In this document: piece by piece, positions 17,774-25,827 of the stretch
Layout: every line of letters starts with the position of its first letter
Numbering within the stretch: position 1 is the stretch's first letter
Origin: Saprospiraceae bacterium UBA7687
GTDB taxonomy: Bacteria > Bacteroidota > Bacteroidia > Chitinophagales > Saprospiraceae
Direction of reading: 5' to 3'
Assembly: GCA_002482845.1 (NCBI GenBank)
Contig: DLGT01000096.1
Span: 1 to 64,000 of the forward strand
Length of the DNA: 64,000 nucleotides
Notes under the pieces: model-generated
Database searches by the model: none
What the model saw: only the letters and a program-made list of their open reading frames with translations
What the model was told of the DNA's origin: nothing
Made by a program: the position numbers and the translations under genes

Positions 17774-18798
17774 AGTTTCCAATCAAATACAGAGTACTCA
17801 ATCTAGATGAAATTTCTGATGGCCAATACAAAATTGTGCCTATTAGATACGAAGACAGATTGAATATAATGAAGTGGCGCAACGAACAAATGTATCATCT
17901 CCGTCAGTCCAAACCATTGTCCGAAGATGATCAAGAGCGATATTTTACGAATGTTGTGGCACAAATATTTGACAAAGAACAGCCTGATCAGATATTGTTT
18001 TCCTATTTGGAAAATAATGTTTGTATTGGTTATGGTGGGTTGGTGCATATCAATTGGATAGACAAAAATGCTGAGCTTTCATTTATCATGGATACAAAGC
18101 TTGAAGAGAAGTATTTTGCATTTCATTGGCAGACTTATCTAGGGCTTATAGAGAAAGTTGCATTTACAAATATTGGATTGCACAAAGTATTTACATATGC
18201 GTTTGATCTAAGACCACATTTATATAAAACGATAGAAGAGGTTGGTTTTGAATTGGAAGCACGCTTAAAAGAGCATTGTCTTTATGATGGAATATTTAAA
18301 GATGTTTTGATACACAGTAAATGGAATACAGCATTGTTGTACAGGAAGCCAATAATGTCAGATGCTCAGTTATATTTTGATTGGACCAATGATGCAGATG
18401 TAAGGAAATTTTCTTATCATTCAGATGAAATTTCTTTTGACGACCATATAAACTGGTTTGAAGGTAAACTAAATGATGAAAATTGTTTCATGTATTTGTT
18501 CTATTATGCTCCCCAAAAATATGTTGGCCAAGTAAGAATTCAAAAATTAGATGAAACAAATGCGGAAATTGGTGTTTCTATTGATAAGCGTTATCGTGGC
18601 AAAGGATTGGCATCAGTGATAATCTCAAAAGCGTCTGCTGAATTTTTAAATAATCAACAATCATGCATCATTCATGCTTATATCAAAGAAAAAAATGTAT
18701 CTTCGGCTAAAGGATTTGAGAAAGCTGAATACAAAATGATGGGTATGAAAAACATAAAAGGCGCTACAAGCTTTCATTACATTAAATCAAAAGAATGA
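17770..18798 (+). CDS. Tandem GNAT acetyltransferase (two domains), PseH-like
   Basis: From ATG 17770, which overlaps the pseF stop as ATGA, the product is 342 aa with two GNAT domains. The N-terminal domain (about 10-185) carries IMKWRNEQM, FSYLENNVCIGYGGL and AELSFIMDT. The C-terminal domain (about 190-342) has LYRKPIMSDAQLYFDWTND, EIGVSIDKRYRGKGLASVII with the acetyl-CoA loop R-G-K-G, and resembles the acetyltransferase half often fused to PseG. One domain is expected to do the PseH step, acetylating the 4-amino group. The role of the other is open; the hydrolase half that the C-terminal domain usually accompanies is absent. A TTG two codons upstream is an unlikely start. Coupled to pseI by a 4-bp overlap. 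Confidence 0.85.
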   Translation: MKFPIKYRVLNLDEISDGQYKIVPIRYEDRLNIMKWRNEQMYHLRQSKPLSEDDQERYFTNVVAQIFDKEQPDQILFSYLENNVCIGYGGLVHINWIDKNAELSFIMDTKLEEKYFAFHWQTYLGLIEKVAFTNIGLHKVFTYAFDLRPHLYKTIEEVGFELEARLKEHCLYDGIFKDVLIHSKWNTALLYRKPIMSDAQLYFDWTNDADVRKFSYHSDEISFDDHINWFEGKLNDENCFMYLFYYAPQKYVGQVRIQKLDETNAEIGVSIDKRYRGKGLASVIISKASAEFLNNQQSCIIHAYIKEKNVSSAKGFEKAEYKMMGMKNIKGATSFHYIKSKE

Positions 18799-19841
18799 CC
18801 ATAGGACATTATAAAATAGACAAATCTTCTCCCGTTTTTATCATTGCAGAATTATCTGCAAATCATAATGGAAGTCTAGATATTGCTATCGAAACCATAC
18901 GTGCCGCAAAAAGAGCTGGCGCTGATGCCATTAAGTTACAGACATATACGGCAGATACATTGACACTGAATGTTCGAAATGATGATTTTAAAATATCAGG
19001 TGGTACCCTTTGGGACGACAGATATTTGTATGATTTATACAAGGAAGCCTATACACCTTGGGAATGGCACCAAGCATTATTTGATGTAGCAAAGGAAGAA
19101 GGATTGATTTGTTTTTCTTCACCATTTGATAAAACAGCAGTTGATTTTTTAGAAAATTTGGATGTACCTGCTTACAAAATTGCATCATTCGAAATTACAG
19201 ATATTCCACTCATAGAATATGTCGCTTCCAAAGGGAAACCCATGATCATATCTACGGGTATTGCAGAGTTAGAGGATATACATTTGGCGCTAGATGCTTG
19301 CAGAAGAATGGGGAACTCCGATATAGCATTACTAAAATGTACATCAAGTTATCCTGCTCCAGTCAATGAAGCAAATATGATCATGGTCAAAGACTTGGCA
19401 GAGAGATTTGGTGCAGTTGCAGGTTTGTCAGACCATACCATGGGGAGCACTGTTCCAATTGTAGCCACTGTTTTGGGTGCCAAGATCATAGAAAAACATT
19501 TTATACTAAATCATGATATTGGTGGACCTGATGCAGAGTTTTCTATGGATGAGGTTGAATTTACAGAAATGGTAAATGCCGTGAGAGATGCAGAAAAAGC
19601 TATTGGAACAGTAGATTACAAACTTACTCCAAAACAAAAAAAAGGACGTGATTTTGCGAGAAGTCTGTATGTAGCAGAAGATATAGAAGAAGGTGAAGTT
19701 TTTACAGAGAAGAATGTACGGTCGGTGAGGCCTGGATTTGGGTTGCATCCTAAGTATTTTAGGGAGATCTTGGACCAACCTTCGCCGAGGACTTATAAAA
19801 AAGGAGATAGATTATTGAATCACAATTTATTAAATCATTGA
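18795..19841 (+). CDS. pseI: Pseudaminic acid synthase, PseI
   Basis: A 348-aa NeuB-family synthase. The TIM barrel starts FIIAELSANHNGSLD and has ADAIKLQTYTADTLT, the PseI-typical GGTLWDDRYLYDLYKEAYTP (about 72-91), AYKIASFEI and LSDHTMGS. A SAF/antifreeze-like domain (about 290-348, SLYVAEDIEEGEVFTEKNVRSVRPG) closes the active site in the dimer. It condenses phosphoenolpyruvate with 2,4-diacetamido-2,4,6-trideoxy-L-altrose to give pseudaminic acid, using a divalent metal. Overlaps the upstream gene by 4 bp and lies 6 bp before the second pseF. Confidence 0.95.
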   Translation: MTIGHYKIDKSSPVFIIAELSANHNGSLDIAIETIRAAKRAGADAIKLQTYTADTLTLNVRNDDFKISGGTLWDDRYLYDLYKEAYTPWEWHQALFDVAKEEGLICFSSPFDKTAVDFLENLDVPAYKIASFEITDIPLIEYVASKGKPMIISTGIAELEDIHLALDACRRMGNSDIALLKCTSSYPAPVNEANMIMVKDLAERFGAVAGLSDHTMGSTVPIVATVLGAKIIEKHFILNHDIGGPDAEFSMDEVEFTEMVNAVRDAEKAIGTVDYKLTPKQKKGRDFARSLYVAEDIEEGEVFTEKNVRSVRPGFGLHPKYFREILDQPSPRTYKKGDRLLNHNLLNH

Positions 19842-19847
19842 TGTTTT

Positions 19848-20564
19848 ATGCCCAACATAGCTATTATTACAGCACGGGGAGGAAGTAAAAGAATTCCCAG
19901 AAAAAATATAAAAGATTTTTTGGGAAAGCCAATTATTGCATATAGTATTGAAGCTGCAATAGAATCGAAGCTCTTTGATGAAGTAATGGTCAGTACAGAT
20001 GATATAGAAATTGCTGAAATAGCAAAACAGTATGGGGCAAAGATTCCTTTTTTTAGATCTTCAAAAACATCAGATGATTTTGCTACTACACATGATGTCA
20101 TCCAAGAAGTGTTATCAACCTATAAAGATTTAGGTCAAAATTTTGATATTGCTTGTTGTATTTACCCTACAGCACCATTTGTAAATTCTAAGTTGTTAAA
20201 AAATGCTTTCAATATTTTGAAAGAAAATAGGAGTTATGATTTTGTAATGCCAATTGTACCATTTAGTTTTCCTATTCAGCGAAGCTTTATTTTGGAAGAC
20301 GATTGTAAAATTAAATATGCATTTCCAGAAAATATAAATAAAAGGTCGCAAGACTTAAGAAAACATTTTCATGATACTGGTCAGTTTTATATGTTTGATG
20401 TAGAAAAATATTTTGAAAGAGGCAGTCTGGTAAGTTCAAATATGTATGGAATTGAAGTCAGTGAATTGATGGTACAAGACATAGATAATGAAGTCGATTG
20501 GAAATTAGCTGAACTAAAATATAGTTTGATGCTTAAAGATAACAATATTAAGGATGAATACTGA
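19848..20564 (+). CDS. pseF: CMP-nonulosonate cytidylyltransferase, PseF-like (copy 2)
   Basis: A 238-aa paralogue of the first PseF, with IITARGGSKRIPRKNIKDF, GKPIIAYSI, DEVMVSTDDIEIAEIA, VPFSFPIQRSF and VQDIDNEVDWKLAE, and a slightly longer, Lys/Asp-rich C-terminus. It should transfer CMP to a nonulosonic acid. It may be redundant or may be specific for a modified form made by the downstream oxidoreductase and aminotransferase (inference). It is visibly more AT-rich than copy 1, and the next gene overlaps its end by 11 bp. Confidence 0.9.
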   Translation: MPNIAIITARGGSKRIPRKNIKDFLGKPIIAYSIEAAIESKLFDEVMVSTDDIEIAEIAKQYGAKIPFFRSSKTSDDFATTHDVIQEVLSTYKDLGQNFDIACCIYPTAPFVNSKLLKNAFNILKENRSYDFVMPIVPFSFPIQRSFILEDDCKIKYAFPENINKRSQDLRKHFHDTGQFYMFDVEKYFERGSLVSSNMYGIEVSELMVQDIDNEVDWKLAELKYSLMLKDNNIKDEY

Positions 20565-21507
20565 TGAAAATCTAGTTTTGCTTATTGGATGTGGGGAAAT
20601 AGGTGCACTTATGGACATAAATATTTCTGAAATCCAAACGCATTTGAAAGCTTTAACTTTTTTAGGATTTAAGAAAATAGATGTATTTGACCATTCATTC
20701 GAAAATATTTCAAAAGCAAAAACAAAGTATGTTTTTAACCATGTTGAAGAAATTAATTTTAAGTTATATGATTTAGTAATCATTGCTAGTGCGACATCTT
20801 CGCATTTTAGTTACTTAAAGGACGCAATGTCGCATCATGTCAAAATAATACTTTGTGAAAAACCAATATCTTTGAATGTTGATGAGTTAAGTATACTCAA
20901 GTCAATAAGTCAAACATCTACAAGTAAGGTTTACATTAATTATATTAGACAGTTTATCCCAGAATTTCAAAGTTTAAAGGAGTACTTTGACCTAAGAAAA
21001 AGTTTAGGTGACGAGATCAATCAAATTACGGTTACTTATACCCGTGGTTTAATTAATAATTGTAGTCACGCTTTCAATTTAATACAATTTTATTCAGAGT
21101 TTAAAACATTGGATCAAGTATTATTTAGCAATATAACAGCTGAATTAAATAATGATCCCACTATATCATGTAGTTTTATCTTAGATGAAAAAATTCACAC
21201 GAATTTAGTAGGATTAGGATATTCGAAATACAACTATTTTGAAATTATTTTTTACTTAAATTCATCTGTTGTGAAGATTCAGGACTCAGGCGATGATATC
21301 AATATTTTTGAGATTCCAGAAAATAGACCAACATCACAATATAAATCTAAATTAAATTTTAACAACTCAAAGTCTGGTAAAGGTGTTATTAAAGATTACA
21401 TGTTGTCAGTTTATAATTATATACTATCTGATGGCAAGGATAATCTTAACGAATCTATATTGATCAACCAAAAACTCATAGAAATTTCGCACTTATGTCA
21501 AAGTTAG
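20554..21507 (+). CDS. Gfo/Idh/MocA-family NAD(P)-dependent oxidoreductase
   Basis: A 317-aa protein with an N-terminal Rossmann fold beginning LVLLIGCGEIGALMD. The family's second motif is VIIASATSSHFSYLKDA, and the conserved E-K-P is in ILCEKPISLN (about 107-116). The C-terminal half fits the family's alpha/beta substrate domain but is divergent. Family members oxidise or reduce sugar hydroxyl and keto groups. Sitting between a CMP-sugar synthetase and a sugar aminotransferase, overlapping both (11 and 13 bp), it probably produces a keto group for amination. Its exact substrate is unknown. Confidence 0.85.
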   Translation: MNTDENLVLLIGCGEIGALMDINISEIQTHLKALTFLGFKKIDVFDHSFENISKAKTKYVFNHVEEINFKLYDLVIIASATSSHFSYLKDAMSHHVKIILCEKPISLNVDELSILKSISQTSTSKVYINYIRQFIPEFQSLKEYFDLRKSLGDEINQITVTYTRGLINNCSHAFNLIQFYSEFKTLDQVLFSNITAELNNDPTISCSFILDEKIHTNLVGLGYSKYNYFEIIFYLNSSVVKIQDSGDDINIFEIPENRPTSQYKSKLNFNNSKSGKGVIKDYMLSVYNYILSDGKDNLNESILINQKLIEISHLCQS

Positions 21508-22799
21508 CATTACTAGGTGGTACACCTGTCAGAAGTCAAAAAGATCTTTTTCCATCATACAATACTATTGGTACTGAAGAAGAAGTAGCAGTTCAGAAAA
21601 TTCTGAAAACTGGAAATCTGTCACAGTTTTTAGGTGCTTGGCACAGCGATTTCGATGGTGGGCCGACTGTAAAGGAGTTTGAAAAACTATGGGCTGAAAA
21701 GTTTCAAGTAGCGTATGCTACTTCTGTTAATTCAAATACATCTGGTTTATTTGCAGCTATTGGGGCTTGCGAGATTCAACCTGGTGACGAAGTTATCGTC
21801 TCTCCATATACCATGTCAGCAAGTGCACTAGCACCAATGATTTATGGTGGTGTACCTGTTTTTGCTGATATTGATAATGATTCATTCTGTATGGATCCTG
21901 ATTCAATTCGGTCGAAGATTACACCATTGACCAAAGCAATATTGGTAGTCCATATTTTTGGAAATGTTGCCAATATGGTAGAAATCATGAAGATTGCAAA
22001 AGAGTTTAATCTTTTGGTGATCGAAGATTGTGCTCAAGCTCCAGGAGCAACACATAATGGTGTACCAGTGGGTTTATTTGGTGATATTGGTGTTTTTAGC
22101 TTGAATTACCACAAACACATTCATACTGGAGAAGGAGGAGTGATTGTAACTAATAGTTCGAGGCTAAATGATAAGATTAGATTGATTAGGAATCATGGTG
22201 AAAACATTGTAGGGCCAAGAGGTGATTCAAATCTTATAAATCATTGGGGATATAATTTTAGGATGACTGAAATTGAAGCTGCAATTGGAATTGAACAATT
22301 AAAAAAACTTGATATCTTAATAGAACAACGAATAAAAAATGTAGAAATTATTGAGTCGGGTTTGTCTCAAATAGAAGGTTTAACGATGCCTAGCAAGGAT
22401 TATATGACAAAACACGTGTATTATGTGCACGCTATAAAATATGATACTTCAAAATTTGAAAATGTCCATAGAAATAGATTTGTAGAAGCATTAAAACAAG
22501 AGCTACCATCAGCATATCTACGCGAAACTGCGCCATTACTTGGTGCAGGATATGTGAAGCCATTGTATCTGCAGCCATTATATCAACAACGAGCGCATCC
22601 TTGTTCATTTAATTGTAAAAGTTATTCAGGAATCGTTGATTATTCCGAAGGTATCTGTCCCGTAGCAGAAAATATGCACTTTCATACCTTGCTCACGCAC
22701 GAATTTATGAGACCGGGAATGCAAGAGCAAGATATTGCACATGTCGTGGAAGCATTTATTAAAGTTAGTGATAACATCTCAGATTTAATTGTTATCTAA
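21495..22799 (+). CDS. DegT/DnrJ/EryC1/StrS-family sugar aminotransferase
   Basis: A 434-aa PLP aminotransferase with SVNSNTSGLFAAIGA, the ring-stacking Asp in VIEDCAQAPGA and Schiff-base Lys in LNYHKHIHTGEGG. At 434 aa it is longer than PseC and resembles the StsC/RifK-like branch that acts on cyclitols and 3-keto or other keto sugars. A Cys-containing C-terminal insertion (PCSFNCKSYSG) is also visible. Paired with the adjacent oxidoreductase, it should aminate the keto product. The pair recalls WbpB/WbpE in UDP-diaminouronate synthesis and KdnB/KdnA in 8-amino-Kdo synthesis (analogy, not homology proof). Confidence 0.88.
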   Translation: MSKLALLGGTPVRSQKDLFPSYNTIGTEEEVAVQKILKTGNLSQFLGAWHSDFDGGPTVKEFEKLWAEKFQVAYATSVNSNTSGLFAAIGACEIQPGDEVIVSPYTMSASALAPMIYGGVPVFADIDNDSFCMDPDSIRSKITPLTKAILVVHIFGNVANMVEIMKIAKEFNLLVIEDCAQAPGATHNGVPVGLFGDIGVFSLNYHKHIHTGEGGVIVTNSSRLNDKIRLIRNHGENIVGPRGDSNLINHWGYNFRMTEIEAAIGIEQLKKLDILIEQRIKNVEIIESGLSQIEGLTMPSKDYMTKHVYYVHAIKYDTSKFENVHRNRFVEALKQELPSAYLRETAPLLGAGYVKPLYLQPLYQQRAHPCSFNCKSYSGIVDYSEGICPVAENMHFHTLLTHEFMRPGMQEQDIAHVVEAFIKVSDNISDLIVI

Positions 22800-22801
22800 A
22801 A

Positions 22802-23701
22802 ATGATGGAATTTGTAAATGAGCGTATATTTTTTGCATTTTCTGATCCTGGAGGTGCAAAACCTATATTGGCTTTGGCTTCAATGTTGCAAAAAAATAAC
22901 AAGATTTTTATTTGTTCTAATAGAAATTATGACTTTTATGAAGAGTTTCAACTTAATGTGAAAGTGATTGAAATTTCGTTATTAGTTGAAGTAATGGAAT
23001 CTTTTAATCCAAGTATTATTATAACTGGGACAAGCTACACCACAGATTTTGAAACTTCAGTAATAAATTTAGGTAATAAAAAAGGTCTTGAGACTAACAG
23101 CTTTGTAGATAATTGGTCTAATTTTCTTGTCAGATTTACGCAATTTAATGAGTTGATATTGCCAAGCAAAGTTTGGGTTTTGGATGAAGCAGCATCAGCC
23201 AATGCTTTGAAAGAAGGAATATATAATCAAAAGATATTTGTTTTGGGATTCAATCCTTATTGGGAATATTTAGAAAAGTGGAAACCAACATTTTCTAAAC
23301 AAAAAATATATGAACAATATAATTTGGATTTTGGCAAAGAATATGTTTATTTTGTTCCTGATCCTTTGACAAATGTAGGGGGAATAGAAAAATTTGGTTT
23401 TGATGAATATACTTCAACAAATGAATTGATATCCTTTTACAAGGATTTTAATTTTATCTTTAAACTTCATCCAAACCAAGACTTAAATATAATGGCATCA
23501 TTTGCTGGCCAAAAAATAACCTTCATAACGGACAATGTATTTCACAATCATTTAATATATTATAGTCATAATGTAGTTAGTTTTTTTTCCAATGTTCTTG
23601 TCGAAGCAAAAATTTTAGGAGCAAATCCAAAACGATATTTGAAAGGATTAAAAATTGAAGATCCTTTTGAAGATAAATCAATAGACATAGCTTTTTCGTA
23701 A
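22802..23701 (+). CDS. Putative GT-B-fold glycan biosynthesis protein, unknown function
   Basis: A 299-aa protein with no clear family assignment by eye. Features suggest a GT-B-like two-domain fold: an N-terminal glycine-containing loop FSDPGGAKPILALASML, which in GT-B enzymes precedes the first helix, and a C-terminal FKLHPNQD and HNHLIYYSHNVVSFFSNVLVEAKILG, as in CDP-glycerol, polysialic acid and UDP-GlcNAc 2-epimerase-like proteins. No signal peptide or membrane helix. It starts 2 bp after the aminotransferase stop, so it belongs to the operon. Candidates are a glycosyltransferase for the locus sugar or a stand-in for the missing PseG hydrolase, which is also GT-B-fold (inference). The base composition is very AT-rich (about 25% GC in a sampled 60-base line). 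Confidence 0.75.
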   Translation: MMEFVNERIFFAFSDPGGAKPILALASMLQKNNKIFICSNRNYDFYEEFQLNVKVIEISLLVEVMESFNPSIIITGTSYTTDFETSVINLGNKKGLETNSFVDNWSNFLVRFTQFNELILPSKVWVLDEAASANALKEGIYNQKIFVLGFNPYWEYLEKWKPTFSKQKIYEQYNLDFGKEYVYFVPDPLTNVGGIEKFGFDEYTSTNELISFYKDFNFIFKLHPNQDLNIMASFAGQKITFITDNVFHNHLIYYSHNVVSFFSNVLVEAKILGANPKRYLKGLKIEDPFEDKSIDIAFS

Positions 23702-23719
23702 AAATGAATTCGTAATAAA

Positions 23720-24265
23720 ATGTTTTTAAAAAATCTAGAAATCGGACTGAGACCAATCTTAAAAGAAGATATTACACCTTCCTATTTGGGCTGGCTGAAC
23801 GATCAAGAAGTTTGTGCCCAAAATTCTCATGCTTATTTTCCATATTCACTAGAGCAACTTTCATCTTTTGTGGAGAAAAGTCAACACAGCTCATCTGACC
23901 TAAGACTAGCCATAATTGAATTAGAAAAGAATGTACATATTGGTAATGTAAGCCTCCAAAATATTAACTTTATAAATAGAAGTGCAGAATTTGCAATCTT
24001 AATGGGTGAAAAAGATTATTGGGGCAAAGGGTATGGATATGAAGCGGCTTATCTTCTTTTTAATCATGGATTTAGCCATTTAAATTTAAATAGGATTTAT
24101 TGTGGGACAACTAATGAAAACGAAGGAATGAAAAAAATAGCGATGAAAATTGGAATGATACAAGAAGGCGTGAGAAGACAAGCTTTCTATAAATGGGGTA
24201 AGTATCAAGATATCATAGAATATGGAATATTAAAGGATGAATTTTTAAATAATTTAAGTTTATAA
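23720..24265 (+). CDS. GNAT-family N-acetyltransferase (RimJ/PseH-like)
   Basis: A 181-aa single-domain acetyltransferase. It starts LEIGLRPILKEDITPSYLGWLND, with W-L-N-D typical of sugar-amine GNATs. The acetyl-CoA loop is in YWGKGYGYEAAYLLFNHGF (G-K-G-Y-G), and it closes with GVRRQAFYKWGKYQDIIEYG. It probably acetylates an amino group created by the aminotransferase two genes upstream, completing an oxidation-amination-acetylation set. Ribosomal-protein acetylation is an alternative but less likely in this context. Confidence 0.87.
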   Translation: MFLKNLEIGLRPILKEDITPSYLGWLNDQEVCAQNSHAYFPYSLEQLSSFVEKSQHSSSDLRLAIIELEKNVHIGNVSLQNINFINRSAEFAILMGEKDYWGKGYGYEAAYLLFNHGFSHLNLNRIYCGTTNENEGMKKIAMKIGMIQEGVRRQAFYKWGKYQDIIEYGILKDEFLNNLSL

Positions 24266-24307
24266 TTTACAAATTTATAAAGCTATTGTGTCTTAATAAT
24301 TTCAAAA

Positions 24308-25792
24308 ATGAAAGTACTTTTTTATTCAACTTACCATTTTAATACAGAAACATCTGGTCCTATCTTCGAAAACATACAGGATCATATAAACTTGGGCGAT
24401 GAAGTACATATCCTGACTTGCAAAGGCGAAATGTCGAGCTGTCAAGTAAACCCAAACCACAATTATTTCCATTGTCAAACATGTATTTCAACTTTTCAGA
24501 GTGGTTTATCTTGCTTAGAAGGTGCATATCATCTTCATTATCTTTCAGATATTTTGAAAATTGACGAAATCGATAATAAAGTATCTGATATTACTTGGAA
24601 TGATAATGATAAGTTCAGACAACTCCAACATGAGGATTTTGACATAGGAATGGGTGTGTTTTCTTCCGTAGTTTCTATTTTTAGAGATCCCAAACCTGTA
24701 CTTTCAGGCCATGAAGCCTTGGTGAAAAACCAATGGGTTTCATCTATGTATATATACGAAGCTATTAAAAAAGCCATTGACGAATTTAAAATTGATTTAG
24801 TATATGTTTTTAACGCTAGGTTTGCAACGTTGAGAGCATGTCTAAGGGCTGCGACGAATAAGAATGTATTTTGCCGAGTATTAGAAGAAGGACGTGATCG
24901 CAATACTTATTCTGTATTTCCTAATATAATGCCACATTCTATAGAGCATTACACGAAAATTATTTACGAACTTTGGGATAATGCAGATGAGAATAAAGTA
25001 AGTATTGCTCAATTGTATTTTGATAATAGAAGTAATTCAAATAACGAAAGGGTAGGGATGTTTACTCAATCTCAAGAGAAGGGAAAACTTCCAAATTCTT
25101 GGGACAGTAACAGAATAAATATTGTTTTTTTTACTTCAAGTGAAGACGAATTTGTAGCCATAGGAAAAGACTGGGACAATGCGCTCTACGAAAATCAATA
25201 TCATACCATACTAAAAATAGCCAAAAGCCTTCAACATTCACCAAAATATAGAATTTATGTAAGAATGCATCCTAATCTTAAAGGGATTTATAATTCATCT
25301 ATAACGGATGTTATTTCTATCAAGGAGTCGAATGTAGAGTTAATTTTGCCGGAAAGCAAAATTAGTAGCTATTCATTACTGTTTTCATGTAATATCGTCG
25401 TTACAGCTGGATCGACAATGGGTCTGGAAGCATCTGTTTATGAAAAACCTTCTATTCTTACAAGCAATGCTTTATACATGAACTTAGGTTGTACCTACAA
25501 TCCAAATTCACATGAAGAAGTAATAAAGTTAATAGAATCTGAGCCAAAACCTATGCCAAAATTGGGTGCTCTAAAATATGGTTATATGCTCACACAATTT
25601 GGGAAGACATACAAGTATTACAAAAGAATAGATACATTTCAGGGCTTAATAAATGGAAAAAAATACGGACCTGATTTTGTCTATTTGTACATTAGGAAAT
25701 TAGGTAGATGGATGAGAATAAATAAAGAAACTCGTCAAAAGGAGATTAATAACAAAAAACAAAAAAGCTTGTACGAAACGTATCATGGATAA
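24308..25792 (+). CDS. Surface-glycan biosynthesis protein, GT-B-like, with N-terminal Cys cluster
   Basis: A 494-aa protein with a GT-B-like beginning MKVLFYSTYHFNTETSGPIF. The C-terminal half (YVRMHPNLKG, AGSTMGLEASVYEKPSIL) is typical of capsule or polysaccharide transferases that bind nucleotide sugars. Between the first strands lies an unusual cluster Cys38, Cys45, Cys56, Cys59, Cys69 with His51 and His55, which could bind zinc or an iron-sulfur cluster. The basic C-terminus is probably cytosolic or membrane-associated. It is the last rightward gene of the glycan operon and its stop faces a convergent glycosyltransferase 36 bp away. Confidence 0.75.
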   Translation: MKVLFYSTYHFNTETSGPIFENIQDHINLGDEVHILTCKGEMSSCQVNPNHNYFHCQTCISTFQSGLSCLEGAYHLHYLSDILKIDEIDNKVSDITWNDNDKFRQLQHEDFDIGMGVFSSVVSIFRDPKPVLSGHEALVKNQWVSSMYIYEAIKKAIDEFKIDLVYVFNARFATLRACLRAATNKNVFCRVLEEGRDRNTYSVFPNIMPHSIEHYTKIIYELWDNADENKVSIAQLYFDNRSNSNNERVGMFTQSQEKGKLPNSWDSNRINIVFFTSSEDEFVAIGKDWDNALYENQYHTILKIAKSLQHSPKYRIYVRMHPNLKGIYNSSITDVISIKESNVELILPESKISSYSLLFSCNIVVTAGSTMGLEASVYEKPSILTSNALYMNLGCTYNPNSHEEVIKLIESEPKPMPKLGALKYGYMLTQFGKTYKYYKRIDTFQGLINGKKYGPDFVYLYIRKLGRWMRINKETRQKEINNKKQKSLYETYHG

Positions 25793-25827
25793 CTTATCCT
25801 TGATTTTCATTCTAAATGAATCTATAC

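Noticed and set aside
14906..25792. Legionaminic acid pathway
   Set aside because: The inverting PseB dehydratase and the PseI signature GGTLWDDRYLYDLY fit pseudaminic acid; no LegB/LegG-type genes were seen.
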